A DNA stretch of 64,000 nucleotides from DATBGE01 sp036558125 (GCA_036558125.1 DATBGE010000082.1:124001-188000); one strand, 5' to 3'. Positions 48,459-57,365 are shown, counted from the first letter of the stretch. The notes: generated from the sequence alone by a model not told the origin. Numbers and translations: made by a program.

Positions 48459-49539
48459 CGCGCGTGGCGCCCGCCAGGCCGCGCTGCTCTCGCGGCTGGG
48501 TGCGGCAGGACTCGATGGGTTGCTGGTGCTTTCGCTGGCAAACATCCGGTATCTCACGGGCTTCACCGGCTCATCCGCGCTGCTGCTGATTCGGGAGTCC
48601 GGCGCCACTCTCATCACCGATTTCCGCTACGCGACCCAGGCCCCCCGCGAGGCGGGTACTGCCGCCCGAGTCGAGATCGACCGGATCAGCACCTGGGACC
48701 GGCTCGGCAAGGTGGTGAGCGAAGCGAAAAACGGAGTGAGGCTCGGGTTCGAGGCGCACATCGCCACGGTACGCGATGGCGAGCGAATCGCGGGGATCGC
48801 CCAAGCCACGTGGGAGCCGGTCAGTGATCTGGTCGAACAGCTCCGGCTGGTGAAGGACGCCGACGAAGTGCAGGCGATTCGCCGGGCCGCTGAAGTGGCC
48901 CAGGCCGCGTTGAGGGCGGTCCTGCCGGAGATTACCACTGGACAGCAGGAAATCGGCGTGGCGGCGCTTCTGGAAGCCGCCCTCCGAAGAAGGGGGAGCG
49001 AGTGGCATCCGTTCCCGACTATCGTGGCTTCGGGGCCGCGGGCCGCGCTGCCTCACGCCCGAACCAGCGAGCGGACCATCCAGGCGGGAGAGTTCCTCCT
49101 GCTTGACTTCGGCGCCCAAGTGGACGGATACTGTGCCGACCTGACCAGAACGGTCGTGGTCGGCGCCCGCGCCGATCAACGCCAACGACTGGTCTACGAC
49201 ACGGTCGCGACCGCGCAGCGACGAGCCCTCAATGGAATTCGCGCCGGCCTGACGGGGCGTGAGGCCGACAGCCTCGCTCGCGAAGTCATCGTCGCGGCCG
49301 GGTTTGGAGAAGCGTTCGGGCATTCCCTGGGGCACGGCCTCGGGCTGGAGGTGCATGAGGCGCCGCGGGTGGGACCGACCGCGCAAGCGGCCCTACCGCT
49401 GGGCGCGGTGGTAACTGTCGAGCCCGGGATCTATCTTCCCGAGTGGGGCGGGGTTCGTTTGGAAGACGACGCACTGGTGACCGGTGACGGGACCGAGCTT
49501 CTGTCCGACAACCGGGTCGAGCTGGTCGAGCTGGTCTGA
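48451..49539 (+). CDS. M24 family Xaa-Pro-type metallopeptidase
   Basis: A 362-residue pita-bread metallopeptidase. The five metal ligands are visible: LLDFGAQVDGYCADLTRT (two aspartates), GHSLGHGLGLEVHE (histidine), VEPGIYLPEWGG and GVRLED (glutamates). The N-terminal creatinase-like domain includes NIRYLTGFTGSSALLLI. It cleaves Xaa-Pro bonds or dipeptides (PepP or PepQ). GTG 48451, eight bases inside aroQ, is chosen because the domain starts there. This gene commonly lies between aroQ and accB or efp in bacteria. Confidence 0.9.
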   Translation: MADARGARQAALLSRLGAAGLDGLLVLSLANIRYLTGFTGSSALLLIRESGATLITDFRYATQAPREAGTAARVEIDRISTWDRLGKVVSEAKNGVRLGFEAHIATVRDGERIAGIAQATWEPVSDLVEQLRLVKDADEVQAIRRAAEVAQAALRAVLPEITTGQQEIGVAALLEAALRRRGSEWHPFPTIVASGPRAALPHARTSERTIQAGEFLLLDFGAQVDGYCADLTRTVVVGARADQRQRLVYDTVATAQRRALNGIRAGLTGREADSLAREVIVAAGFGEAFGHSLGHGLGLEVHEAPRVGPTAQAALPLGAVVTVEPGIYLPEWGGVRLEDDALVTGDGTELLSDNRVELVELV

Positions 49540-49562
49540 CCGCAACCTGCCAACTCACGGCC

Positions 49563-50099
49563 ATGAATACCAAAGAGACCACCGATCTCGCCAAGCTGCT
49601 CACCAAGCTGCCAGGCATCCGTTCGATTGATATCAAGGATGTCAAGCATCTGGTCGAGCTGCTGCGGGAATCGCCTGAGATTGGCTCTATCGAAGTGAAG
49701 GGCTGGTTCGGGACCGGCGTGCTCATCACCCGGACCGGCAACCACGCCGTGCAGGTCTCCGCCCCGATGGCGATGCCGATGGCGGCAGCACCGGTCGCCG
49801 CGGCCGGCACCCCCGCGGCGGCGTCCCCCGCGGCACCCGCACCAGCCGTCACCGCGCTCAAGGAGATCAAGTCGCCGATGGTGGGAACCTTCTACCGCTC
49901 GCCGGAGCCGGGTGCCGACCCCTATGTGAAAGTGGGAAGCCGGGTATCGGCGGGACAGACGGTCTGCATCATCGAAGCGATGAAGATCATGAACGAGATC
50001 GAAGCCGAGGTCACCGGTGTCGTGAAGGAGGTCTGTCTCGAAGACGCCTCGCCGGTCGAGTTCGGAACCGTGCTGTACCGGGTAGACCCCAATGGCTGA
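49563..50099 (+). CDS. accB: Biotin carboxyl carrier protein of acetyl-CoA carboxylase
   Basis: A 178-residue BCCP. An N-terminal helical part (LTKLPGIRSIDIKDVKHLVELL) is followed by an alanine/proline-rich mobile linker. The C-terminal biotinyl domain (KSPMVGTFYRSPEPG) has the biotin lysine K141 in EAMKIMNE. It carries CO2 for malonyl-CoA synthesis. The last eight bases overlap pilT, which separates it from accC. Confidence 0.95.
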   Translation: MNTKETTDLAKLLTKLPGIRSIDIKDVKHLVELLRESPEIGSIEVKGWFGTGVLITRTGNHAVQVSAPMAMPMAAAPVAAAGTPAAASPAAPAPAVTALKEIKSPMVGTFYRSPEPGADPYVKVGSRVSAGQTVCIIEAMKIMNEIEAEVTGVVKEVCLEDASPVEFGTVLYRVDPNG

Positions 50100-51273
50100 G
50101 GCCGCCGCGACGGGCCCGGTCGCGCCGTTCAATTTCAAGCAGGCTATTTCGCAGATGGTGCAGCGGAACGGTTCCGACCTGCACCTCAAGGTGGGCCGTG
50201 CGCCCACTATTCGGGTGAACGGCGAGCTGGCCGGGCTCGAGATGTCGCCCCTCAAGCCGGAAGACCTGAAGCTGCTGGCCGAGCAGATCATGACTCCCCG
50301 GCAGGTCAAGGAGTTTGCCGAGAAGAAGGAAGCGGACTTCGCGATCGGCGTGCCTGGTGTGGGACGATTCCGGACCAACATCTACCAGCAGCGCGGCACC
50401 CTGGCGTTCGCCTTCCGGGCCATCCCCTACGAGGTCAAGACCATCCGGGAGTTGCACCTGCCGGAAGTGCTCGAGGAGATTTCCCTCAAGCCCCGCGGGC
50501 TGGTGCTGGTGACGGGAGTGACGGGATCGGGCAAGTCGACCTCGCTCGCCGCGATGATCAATCACGTGAACCAGAACCGCCGGGTCAACATCATCACGAT
50601 CGAGGACCCGATCGAATTCCTGCACCGGGACGTGATGGCGAATATCTCGCAGCGCGAGGTGGGAAGCGATACCCTTTCCTTCGGCACGGCTCTGCGGCAC
50701 GTACTGCGGCAGGACCCGGACGTGATTCTGATCGGTGAGGTCCGGGACATGGAGACGCTGGACACAGCGCTCAAGGCGGCCGACACGGGCCACCTCGTCT
50801 TCTCGACACTGCACACGACCGACGCGACTCAGACGATCAACCGGGTGATCTCCTTCTATCCGCCGCACCAGCACCAGGAGATCCGCGCGCTGCTGTCCAC
50901 CGCGCTGCAGGCGGTCATCTGCCTTCGCCTGGTACCCCGGAGCGACGGCAAGGGACGGGTGGCGGCGTCGGAAGTGCTGATCAACAGCGCAGCGGTGGCC
51001 GACAACATCCGCGACATCGAGAAGGCGCTCAACATTCCCGACCTGATCGCGGAGGGCACCGAGGCGTACGGCATGCAGTCGTTCGACCAGTCGCTGATGA
51101 AGTGGTACCGGGACAAGGTGATCTCCTACGAGAGCGCGCTGTTCTACTCCAGCAATCCGAGCGAATTCGCCTTGCGCGCTTCGGGCATCAGCGCCGCCTC
51201 CGACCGGACCTTCAGCGGCATCGCGGATGGCGGGAAGCCCGCCGCGGACATCTCCACGGATATCGCGCCCTGA
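50092..51273 (+). CDS. pilT: Type IV pilus retraction ATPase PilT
   Basis: A 393-residue secretion ATPase of the PilT branch. The N-terminal domain contains NGSDLHLKVGRAPTIRVNGEL. Walker A is GVTGSGKSTS near residue 143, the Asp box TIEDPIEFLH, Walker B DVILIGEVRD, and the His box STLHTTDA. It powers pilus retraction and twitching motility. The gene overlaps accB by eight bases and accC by one, so it is embedded in the fatty-acid operon. No other pilus gene is seen in the window. Confidence 0.93.
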   Translation: MAEAAATGPVAPFNFKQAISQMVQRNGSDLHLKVGRAPTIRVNGELAGLEMSPLKPEDLKLLAEQIMTPRQVKEFAEKKEADFAIGVPGVGRFRTNIYQQRGTLAFAFRAIPYEVKTIRELHLPEVLEEISLKPRGLVLVTGVTGSGKSTSLAAMINHVNQNRRVNIITIEDPIEFLHRDVMANISQREVGSDTLSFGTALRHVLRQDPDVILIGEVRDMETLDTALKAADTGHLVFSTLHTTDATQTINRVISFYPPHQHQEIRALLSTALQAVICLRLVPRSDGKGRVAASEVLINSAAVADNIRDIEKALNIPDLIAEGTEAYGMQSFDQSLMKWYRDKVISYESALFYSSNPSEFALRASGISAASDRTFSGIADGGKPAADISTDIAP

Positions 51274-52631
51274 TGTTCAAGAAAGTCCTGATTGCCAACC
51301 GCGGGGAAATCGCCCTGCGGGTCATTCGGGCCTGCCGGGAGTTAGGTGTGGAAACCGTGGCGGTCTACAGCGAGGCCGACCGCGAGTCGCTGCACGTCCG
51401 CTTCGCCGATGACGATGTCTGCATCGGTCCGCCGCCCAGCCGCCAGTCCTACCTGCGCATCCCCAACCTGATCGCCGCGGCGGAAATCACCGGAGCCGAC
51501 GCGATCCACCCGGGTTACGGTTTTCTCGCGGAGAACGCCGAGTTCGCCGATACCTGCAAGGCCTCGAACATCGCTTTCATCGGTCCCACCGGCGATCAGA
51601 TCCGCCAGATGGGAGACAAGGCGACTGCCAAGCGCCTGGCCCAGGAGGCCGGTGTGCCGACCGTCCCCGGAACGCCGGGCACGGTGCAGGACCTCGACGA
51701 CGCCCTGAAGCACGTCGAGGCCATCGGATTCCCGGTCATCATCAAGGCCACGGCGGGCGGCGGCGGGAAGGGAATGCGGGTGGCGCAGGAAGCGGAGCAG
51801 TTCGCCCAGTCGTTCTCGCTCGCGCAGAACGAGGCTCTGGCGGCATTCGGAAACGGAGAGGTGTACGTCGAGAAATATCTGGCGCGACCGCGGCACGTGG
51901 AGATCCAGGTCATGGGCGACCTGCACGGCACGGTGGTCCACTTCGGCGAGCGGGACTGCTCGGTGCAGCGGCGGCACCAGAAGCTGATCGAGGAGAGCCC
52001 GAGTCCCGCCCTCACCCCGGAGCTCAGAGCCCGCATGGGTGAAGCGGCGATCCGGCTCGCGTCGGCAATCAACTACGCGGGAGCCGGTACCCTCGAGTTC
52101 CTGCTCGATGAAGACGGCAGCTTCTACTTCATGGAGATGAACACCCGGATTCAGGTGGAGCATCCGGTGACGGAGATGGTCACCAGTTTCGACCTCGTGA
52201 AGGAACAGATCCGGGTGGCCTCGGGCGAACCGGTAGGCTTCCGGGGTGACGGGGCGCGGCTCCGAGGGCACGCCATCGAATGCCGGATCAATGCCGAGGA
52301 TCCGTATCGCAACTTCCAGCCTTCCCCGGGCGTCATCACCGCCTACCATCCTCCGGGCGGGCCCGGTGTCCGGCTCGACAGCCACATTTACGACGGCTAC
52401 ACCGTCCCACCCTATTACGATTCTCTCCTGGCGAAAGTGATCGTCCATGGCAACGACCGCGAGGAGGCACTCGCGCGCATGGGCCCGGCACTCGACAGCT
52501 TCGTCCTGGAGGGCGTCACGACTACGATTCCTTTCCTCGCCCGGGTTATCCGCCATCCGGACTTCGTGGCCGGCCGGGTTGACACCAAGTTTCTGGAGCG
52601 CCAGCCGCAGCTCTTCGATCCCGAGGCATGA
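51273..52631 (+). CDS. accC: Biotin carboxylase subunit of acetyl-CoA carboxylase
   Basis: A 452-residue ATP-grasp enzyme that carboxylates biotin on AccB. Visible motifs are MFKKVLIANRGEIALRVIRA at the start, HPGYGFLAEN near residue 77, the glycine-rich ATP loop KATAGGGGKGMRV, ERDCSVQRRHQKLIEE, and MEMNTRIQVEHPVTEM. ATG 51273 overlaps the pilT TGA (TGATG). Its 3' end overlaps comB (ATGA). Confidence 0.97.
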   Translation: MFKKVLIANRGEIALRVIRACRELGVETVAVYSEADRESLHVRFADDDVCIGPPPSRQSYLRIPNLIAAAEITGADAIHPGYGFLAENAEFADTCKASNIAFIGPTGDQIRQMGDKATAKRLAQEAGVPTVPGTPGTVQDLDDALKHVEAIGFPVIIKATAGGGGKGMRVAQEAEQFAQSFSLAQNEALAAFGNGEVYVEKYLARPRHVEIQVMGDLHGTVVHFGERDCSVQRRHQKLIEESPSPALTPELRARMGEAAIRLASAINYAGAGTLEFLLDEDGSFYFMEMNTRIQVEHPVTEMVTSFDLVKEQIRVASGEPVGFRGDGARLRGHAIECRINAEDPYRNFQPSPGVITAYHPPGGPGVRLDSHIYDGYTVPPYYDSLLAKVIVHGNDREEALARMGPALDSFVLEGVTTTIPFLARVIRHPDFVAGRVDTKFLERQPQLFDPEA

Positions 52632-53365
52632 AGCTGGACGTTCTGTTCTCTCCACTCGGCCTCACCCCGGCCGAGGTGCAGGGTCGCACGGTGTTCGTGG
52701 TGGACATCCTGCGGCTCTCCACCACCGTCTGCGCGGCCTTGCATCACGGCGCCCGCGCGGTCATTCCGGTACCGTCAACCGAAGAAGCTCTGCGCATGGC
52801 CCAGACCCTGGGCCCGGGCGAGGTCGTGCTGGCGGGAGAGCGGAACGGCCTCCCCATCCCCGGATTTGCCTTGGGCAACAGCCCCCGGGAAATGACACCT
52901 GAGGCGGTGAAGGGACGTCTCGTCATCATCACGACGACGAACGGCACCGGAGCGTTGCTGGCGGTACAGGGTGCGGCGCAGGTGTATTGTGCGGCGGCCG
53001 CGAACTTCTCCATCGCGGCCGCGGCCGCTCGGGAGATTTGGACCAAAGACCGCGACCTGGTCATCCTCTGTGCCGGCCGGGAGCATCGCTTCTCGCTGGA
53101 CGATGCCTACTGCGCAGGTCGGTTGGCTTCCGTCGCCCTGGGCGGAGTCCGGCGGCGCCAAGGACTGAACGATGCGGGTTTGGCCGCGCTCCATCTGGTT
53201 CGGCGCTACGGCGAACGTTGGGAACGGCCACTGCTCAGCAGCAGGGCAGGGCGAGAATTGGCCACGATTGGGCTTAAACACGACGTGCTGGATTGTGCCA
53301 GTGCCGACGCCTATCCGGTGCTGGCGCTCTTCCATGAGCGGCGGGTGACCGCTGCCTCCACCTGA
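52628..53365 (+). CDS. comB: 2-phosphosulfolactate phosphatase family protein (ComB)
   Basis: A 245-residue ComB-family phosphatase with VFVVDILRLSTTVCAAL near residue 23, GERNGLPIPGFALGNSP, and TTTNGTGAL, the conserved family blocks. ComB removes phosphate from 2-phosphosulfolactate in coenzyme M biosynthesis, but many non-methanogens carry it alone. No comA is nearby, so the true substrate here is open. It overlaps accC and ftsK. Confidence 0.88.
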   Translation: MKLDVLFSPLGLTPAEVQGRTVFVVDILRLSTTVCAALHHGARAVIPVPSTEEALRMAQTLGPGEVVLAGERNGLPIPGFALGNSPREMTPEAVKGRLVIITTTNGTGALLAVQGAAQVYCAAAANFSIAAAAAREIWTKDRDLVILCAGREHRFSLDDAYCAGRLASVALGGVRRRQGLNDAGLAALHLVRRYGERWERPLLSSRAGRELATIGLKHDVLDCASADAYPVLALFHERRVTAAST

Positions 53366-55599
53366 TGACTGCTGACGCGTCTCGCCACCACCCCGATCAC
53401 GATCAGGCCAGACATCTCACTGCGATCGCGGCACTGGTGCTGGGTGTCTTCCTCGGAATCACCCTTCTTCCTGTCTCCATCACCGGACCGTTCGGCAACT
53501 GGGTAGGTCACGCCCTATGGACCTTCCTCGGGATTGGTGCGCTTGGCTTCCCGCTCCTCGGCCTCGGCATCGGGCTCGCTGGATTTGACCGGCTTCCCCG
53601 GCTCGACATGAAGCGGGTCGCGGTTCTGGTAGTCGGTCTGAGCGTGGTCGTGCCGTTCCTGGTGGGCATCGTCACCCATATCACTCCGCGCGACTTCGAC
53701 GGACCCACCGTTCCGGCGCGGCTTACCGGATTCGGCCCGGGGATGATGGCCTACTACCTGTACGGCTGGATCGGTCCGGTGGGCGGATTTCTCCTGGGAT
53801 TCTTTGCCCTCTCCGCGCTCACCATCATGACGATCGCGTGGCACCCGCTCAGCCGGCTGGCGGGCGGGTCTGGCGGGACGCTGACCCCCGTCGCTCGGGG
53901 AGCGGAGGCACCGATCGCCGTTGCAGGCGCCGGAGAGATCGAGGACGACGAGCCGGCGATCCTGCCTCCACCCCGCAGGGAACGCAAGCCAAAGAAAGCT
54001 GCGAAGGGCTCCACCGCTCCACCGCCCGACGCGAGCGATGAAGACGAATTGCCACCCATCGAACTGCTGGCGCCTCCCGCTGCGAAGGACACCGATGCGG
54101 GTGAGGCGCAGCTCGACCGGCTGGGTCAGGTCCTGCTCGAGACCCTCAAGACCTTCAAGGTTGACGGGACCATCGCCGGAAGAACCACCGGGCCTGTGGT
54201 TACTCAGTTCGAGGTGGTGCCGGCGCCGGGGATCAAGGCCGGCCGGATCGCATCACTGGCGGACGATATGGCGATGGCGATGCGGGCCCAGTCCATTCGT
54301 GTCGCACCGATCCCGGGCAAGGGAGCGGTCGGAGTCGAGATTCCCAACCCGACTGCTCGATTAGTCACGCTGCGGGAATTGCTCGAGGCTCCCGAATGGG
54401 AGATGAGTCGAGCCTCTCTTCCAGTGACCCTGGGTCGCGATCTCGAGGGGAAGCCGATCATCGCGGATCTCGCGAAGATGCCGCATCTCCTGATCGCTGG
54501 AGCGACTGGGACCGGCAAGTCCGTCGCGATCAACAGCATCATCACCAGCCTGATCTACCGCTACACTCCGAAGCAGCTTCGGCTCCTTATGGTGGACCCG
54601 AAGATGGTGGAGCTGTCGATGTACAACGCTCTGCCCCATCTCCGGCATGCGGTCGTCACCAACAACAACGACGCCGCTCGAGTGCTCAAGTGGGCGGTGT
54701 TCGAGATGAGCCGGCGTTACGAGCTGCTGCACGCCAATGGTGCCCGCAACCTGGGAGATTTCAACCGGAAAGTGGAGGAAGGGAAACCGCTCCGCCATCC
54801 GGCCAAACCGAAGCCCACGCTGACCAGCGTCAACGCCGAACCGCCGGACACGCCACCCGAGTTGCCGCTGGAAATCGAATACCGGGACGGGCCGCTCCCC
54901 ATCATCGTGATGATCGTGGACGAGCTGGCCGACCTGATGATGACGGTGCAGGGCGAGGTGGAGACCCCGCTCGCCATCCTCGCCCAGAAGGCGCGGGCGA
55001 TCGGCATCCACATCATTCTGGCGACCCAGCGTCCGTCGGTGAACGTCCTGACCGGTCTCATCAAAGCGAACTTCCCCAGCCGGATCGCCTTTCGCGTCGC
55101 GTCCAAGGTGGACAGCCGGACCATCCTCGATCAGAACGGTGCCGAGGCGCTGCTCGGCAATGGCGACATGCTCTTCCTCCCGCCGGGGAAGAGTGAGCCG
55201 ATGCGGTTGCAGGGTGCCTTCATCGCGACCGACGAGACCGAACGGGTGATGGATTGGTTCGAGAAGCGGCGGGAGGCTCGACGCGCGGTAGCGGCAGGCA
55301 CCAGCCAGGAGCCGGACATCATCGAGCTGGTCCGGGCTCAGGAGCAGGCGGAGGAAGGTGGCGGCCCGGTGCAGTTCGAGGGCGAGCGCGACCCGTTATT
55401 CCGGGAGGCCGCCGAAGCGTGTGTTCAGAATCAGGGGGGATCCACCTCGTTACTTCAGCGCAAGCTCAAGATAGGTTATGGACGAGCGGCTCGGATCATC
55501 GACCAGCTGTACGAGGCGGGGATTCTCGGACCTCCGGACGGGAGCAAACCCCGCGACGTGCTCATCGGGATCGATCAACTGGATGAGTATGCGGGGTAG
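53365..55599 (+). CDS. ftsK: DNA translocase FtsK/SpoIIIE
   Basis: A 744-residue translocase. Four hydrophobic segments occupy residues about 13-160, followed by an acidic/proline linker and a RecA-like motor. The motor has Walker A GATGTGKSVAINSI near residue 375 and Walker B IVMIVDELADLMM near residue 513. The C-terminal winged-helix gamma domain (GSTSLLQRKLKIGYGRAARIIDQL) recognises orienting DNA motifs. It moves chromosome ends through the division septum. Its TAG is also the first three bases of a heptamer array. Confidence 0.95.
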   Translation: MTADASRHHPDHDQARHLTAIAALVLGVFLGITLLPVSITGPFGNWVGHALWTFLGIGALGFPLLGLGIGLAGFDRLPRLDMKRVAVLVVGLSVVVPFLVGIVTHITPRDFDGPTVPARLTGFGPGMMAYYLYGWIGPVGGFLLGFFALSALTIMTIAWHPLSRLAGGSGGTLTPVARGAEAPIAVAGAGEIEDDEPAILPPPRRERKPKKAAKGSTAPPPDASDEDELPPIELLAPPAAKDTDAGEAQLDRLGQVLLETLKTFKVDGTIAGRTTGPVVTQFEVVPAPGIKAGRIASLADDMAMAMRAQSIRVAPIPGKGAVGVEIPNPTARLVTLRELLEAPEWEMSRASLPVTLGRDLEGKPIIADLAKMPHLLIAGATGTGKSVAINSIITSLIYRYTPKQLRLLMVDPKMVELSMYNALPHLRHAVVTNNNDAARVLKWAVFEMSRRYELLHANGARNLGDFNRKVEEGKPLRHPAKPKPTLTSVNAEPPDTPPELPLEIEYRDGPLPIIVMIVDELADLMMTVQGEVETPLAILAQKARAIGIHIILATQRPSVNVLTGLIKANFPSRIAFRVASKVDSRTILDQNGAEALLGNGDMLFLPPGKSEPMRLQGAFIATDETERVMDWFEKRREARRAVAAGTSQEPDIIELVRAQEQAEEGGGPVQFEGERDPLFREAAEACVQNQGGSTSLLQRKLKIGYGRAARIIDQLYEAGILGPPDGSKPRDVLIGIDQLDEYAG

Positions 55600-55680
55600 C
55601 TGTTAGCCGTTAGCTGTTAGCTGTTAGCTGCTAGCTGTTAGCTATAGCGGTTGCCGTTTGCCGTTCACTGTTCGGTGTTT
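55597..55680. repeat. Heptamer array starting in the ftsK stop codon (array B)
   Basis: Twelve consecutive 7-bp units in perfect register run from 55597 to 55680. Seven are TAGCTGT-type (TAGCTGT, TAGCCGT, TAGCTGT, TAGCTGT, TAGCTGC, TAGCTGT, TAGCTAT). More divergent units follow (AGCGGTT, GCCGTTT, GCCGTTC, ACTGTTC, GGTGTTT). The TAG of the first unit is the ftsK stop codon. The remaining gap to 55793 shows nothing clear. Confidence 0.93.
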
Positions 55681-55793
55681 CCCGATCACATTCCCCGTCG
55701 ATTTAGCCTCCGTAGTAGCCCCGCGTTCAATTGATTCAGTGGTGCGACAAGATGATGAAAGCGGCGCACGGCCACGGCGTAGCTTTGCCCACG

Positions 55794-56195
55794 ATGACGC
55801 GCCGCTTCGTTCCGACTCGAGAATGGGAGGATGCCCGCCAGATTCGCGGACTCGAGGGTGAGCACACGGCGATGGCGTATCTCACCTCCTGCGGCTGGTC
55901 CATCGAGGCCCATCGGTTCCGGCTGGGCCGCCATGATGTGGACTTGATCGCCCGGCGTGGCCATATCGTCGCGTTCATCGAGGTGAAGACTCGGCGGGGA
56001 ACCGAATTCGGCTCGCCTGGTTCCGCGGTGGGGAGGCGCAAACAGGCTGCGATTGCGAAGGTCGCGGACATCTGGCGGATCCGGTTTGGCCACGCGGGGG
56101 ATGAGTACCGGTTCGATGTGGTGGAGGTATCGGAGGAAAGCGGCGAGTCTCCCGCCATTAATCACATCGAGGATGCTTGGCGGGTCCTGCGATAG
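55794..56195 (+). CDS. YraN family (UPF0102) nuclease-like protein
   Basis: A protein of about 133 residues with the YraN core: RGLEGEHTAMAYLTSCGWSI and GRHDVDLIARRGHIVAFIEVKTR. The aspartate and the ExK pair form a PD-(D/E)XK-type active site, so nuclease activity is likely but unproven. ATG 55794 is chosen for its usual short N-terminus; ATG 55752 and TTG 55731 are open alternatives. No ribosome-binding site stands out for any of them. It lies between ftsK and recA. Confidence 0.82.
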   Translation: MTRRFVPTREWEDARQIRGLEGEHTAMAYLTSCGWSIEAHRFRLGRHDVDLIARRGHIVAFIEVKTRRGTEFGSPGSAVGRRKQAAIAKVADIWRIRFGHAGDEYRFDVVEVSEESGESPAINHIEDAWRVLR

Positions 56196-56228
56196 GTTAG
56201 TGGATGAAAACAAGTCACAAATTCACTC

Positions 56229-56255
56229 TTGATTCGGTTAATATTCGGCTATAGA
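56229..56255 (+). promoter_or_regulatory. recA promoter with 11-bp-period direct repeat (candidate SOS operator)
   Basis: ATTCGG occurs at 56232-56237 and 56243-56248, an exact 11-bp period (ATTC-N7-ATTC). It lies between a TTGATT (56229-56234) and TATAGA (56250-56255), the probable -35 and -10 with a short 15-bp spacer. The core TTCGGTTAATATTCGG matches 13 of 16 positions of the uvrB site read on the opposite strand. Confidence 0.6.
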
Positions 56256-56312
56256 TTGGTATCCAGTAAATCAGTGACTCAAAATCAACCATTTCAATAC
56301 TCGGAGCTAGTC

Positions 56313-57365
56313 ATGGCCGCAGAAGAGCACAAACTCGACGCCGATCGCCGCAAGGCGCTCAATCTGGCTATCTCCCAAATCGAAAAGCAGCTGGGGAAGG
56401 GCTCCATCATGCGGATGGGCTCCGAGTCGCCGCGGGTGAAGGTCTCAGCCATACCGACTGGCGCCATCAACCTGGACGCGGCGATCGGGATCGGCGGAGT
56501 TCCTCGCGGCCGCATCACCGAGATCTACGGGCCTGAGTCCTCGGGCAAGACCACCCTCACGCTCCACATCGCGGCCAATGTGCAGCGGGCCGGCGGAGTC
56601 GCGGCCTACGTCGACGCCGAGCATGCGCTGGACGTGGAGTACGCCAAGAAGCTCGGGGTCGACGTGGAGAATCTCCTGGTGTCGCAACCCGATACCGGCG
56701 AGCAGGCCCTCGAGGTCGTGGAGATCCTGGTCCGCTCGGGAGCGGTGGATCTCGTGGTGATCGACTCGGTCGCCGCCCTGGTGCCCAAGGCCGAGATCGA
56801 GGGTGAGATGGGCGATAGTCACATGGGGCTCCAGGCCCGGCTGATGAGCCAGGCCCTCCGCAAGCTGGCCGGCGCCATTAACCGCTCCAACTGCGCGGTG
56901 GTGTTCATCAACCAGCTGCGGGAAAAGATCGGTGTGATGTTCGGCAACCCCGAGACCACCACGGGAGGGAAAGCGCTCAAGTTCTACGCCTCGCTCCGGC
57001 TCGACATTCGCCGCGTGGGTCCGGTCAAGGAGCGGGAGATCGTGATCGGCAATCACGTCCGGGTGAAGGTGGTGAAGAACAAGGTGGCGCCGCCGTTCAA
57101 GCAGGCGGAGTTCGATGTGATGTTCGACGAAGGCATCAGCCATGCTTCGCTGGTCGTGGATATCGCGGCCGAGGCCGGGATCATCCAGAAGTCGGGAGCG
57201 TGGTACTCCTACGGCGACCAGCGTATCGGTCAGGGCCGGGAGAATGCCAAGCTCTTCCTCAAGGACAATCCCACCCTCATGGCCGAGGTCGAGCAAAAGG
57301 TGAAGGACTCGCTGGGCGTGAAGGGTGTCGTCCCGGCCGGAGTCGGAGCCGAGGAGGATGAGTAG
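56313..57365 (+). CDS. recA: Recombinase RecA
   Basis: A 350-residue RecA that forms filaments on single-stranded DNA for strand exchange and SOS activation. Walker A is GPESSGKTT near residue 70. Other blocks are YVDAEHALD, LLVSQPDTGEQALE, IDSVAALVPKAE and the L2 loop region INQLREKIGVMFGNPETTTGG. ATG 56313 follows GGAG at 56302-56305; codons back to 56229 lie over the promoter. recX overlaps its stop by eight bases. Confidence 0.98.
   Translation: MAAEEHKLDADRRKALNLAISQIEKQLGKGSIMRMGSESPRVKVSAIPTGAINLDAAIGIGGVPRGRITEIYGPESSGKTTLTLHIAANVQRAGGVAAYVDAEHALDVEYAKKLGVDVENLLVSQPDTGEQALEVVEILVRSGAVDLVVIDSVAALVPKAEIEGEMGDSHMGLQARLMSQALRKLAGAINRSNCAVVFINQLREKIGVMFGNPETTTGGKALKFYASLRLDIRRVGPVKEREIVIGNHVRVKVVKNKVAPPFKQAEFDVMFDEGISHASLVVDIAAEAGIIQKSGAWYSYGDQRIGQGRENAKLFLKDNPTLMAEVEQKVKDSLGVKGVVPAGVGAEEDE

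Noticed and set aside
56196..56312. Canonical LexA boxes upstream of recA
   Set aside because: Neither CTGT-N8-ACAG (gammaproteobacterial) nor GAAC-N4-GTTC (Bacillus type) was found; only the 11-bp-period direct repeat is present.
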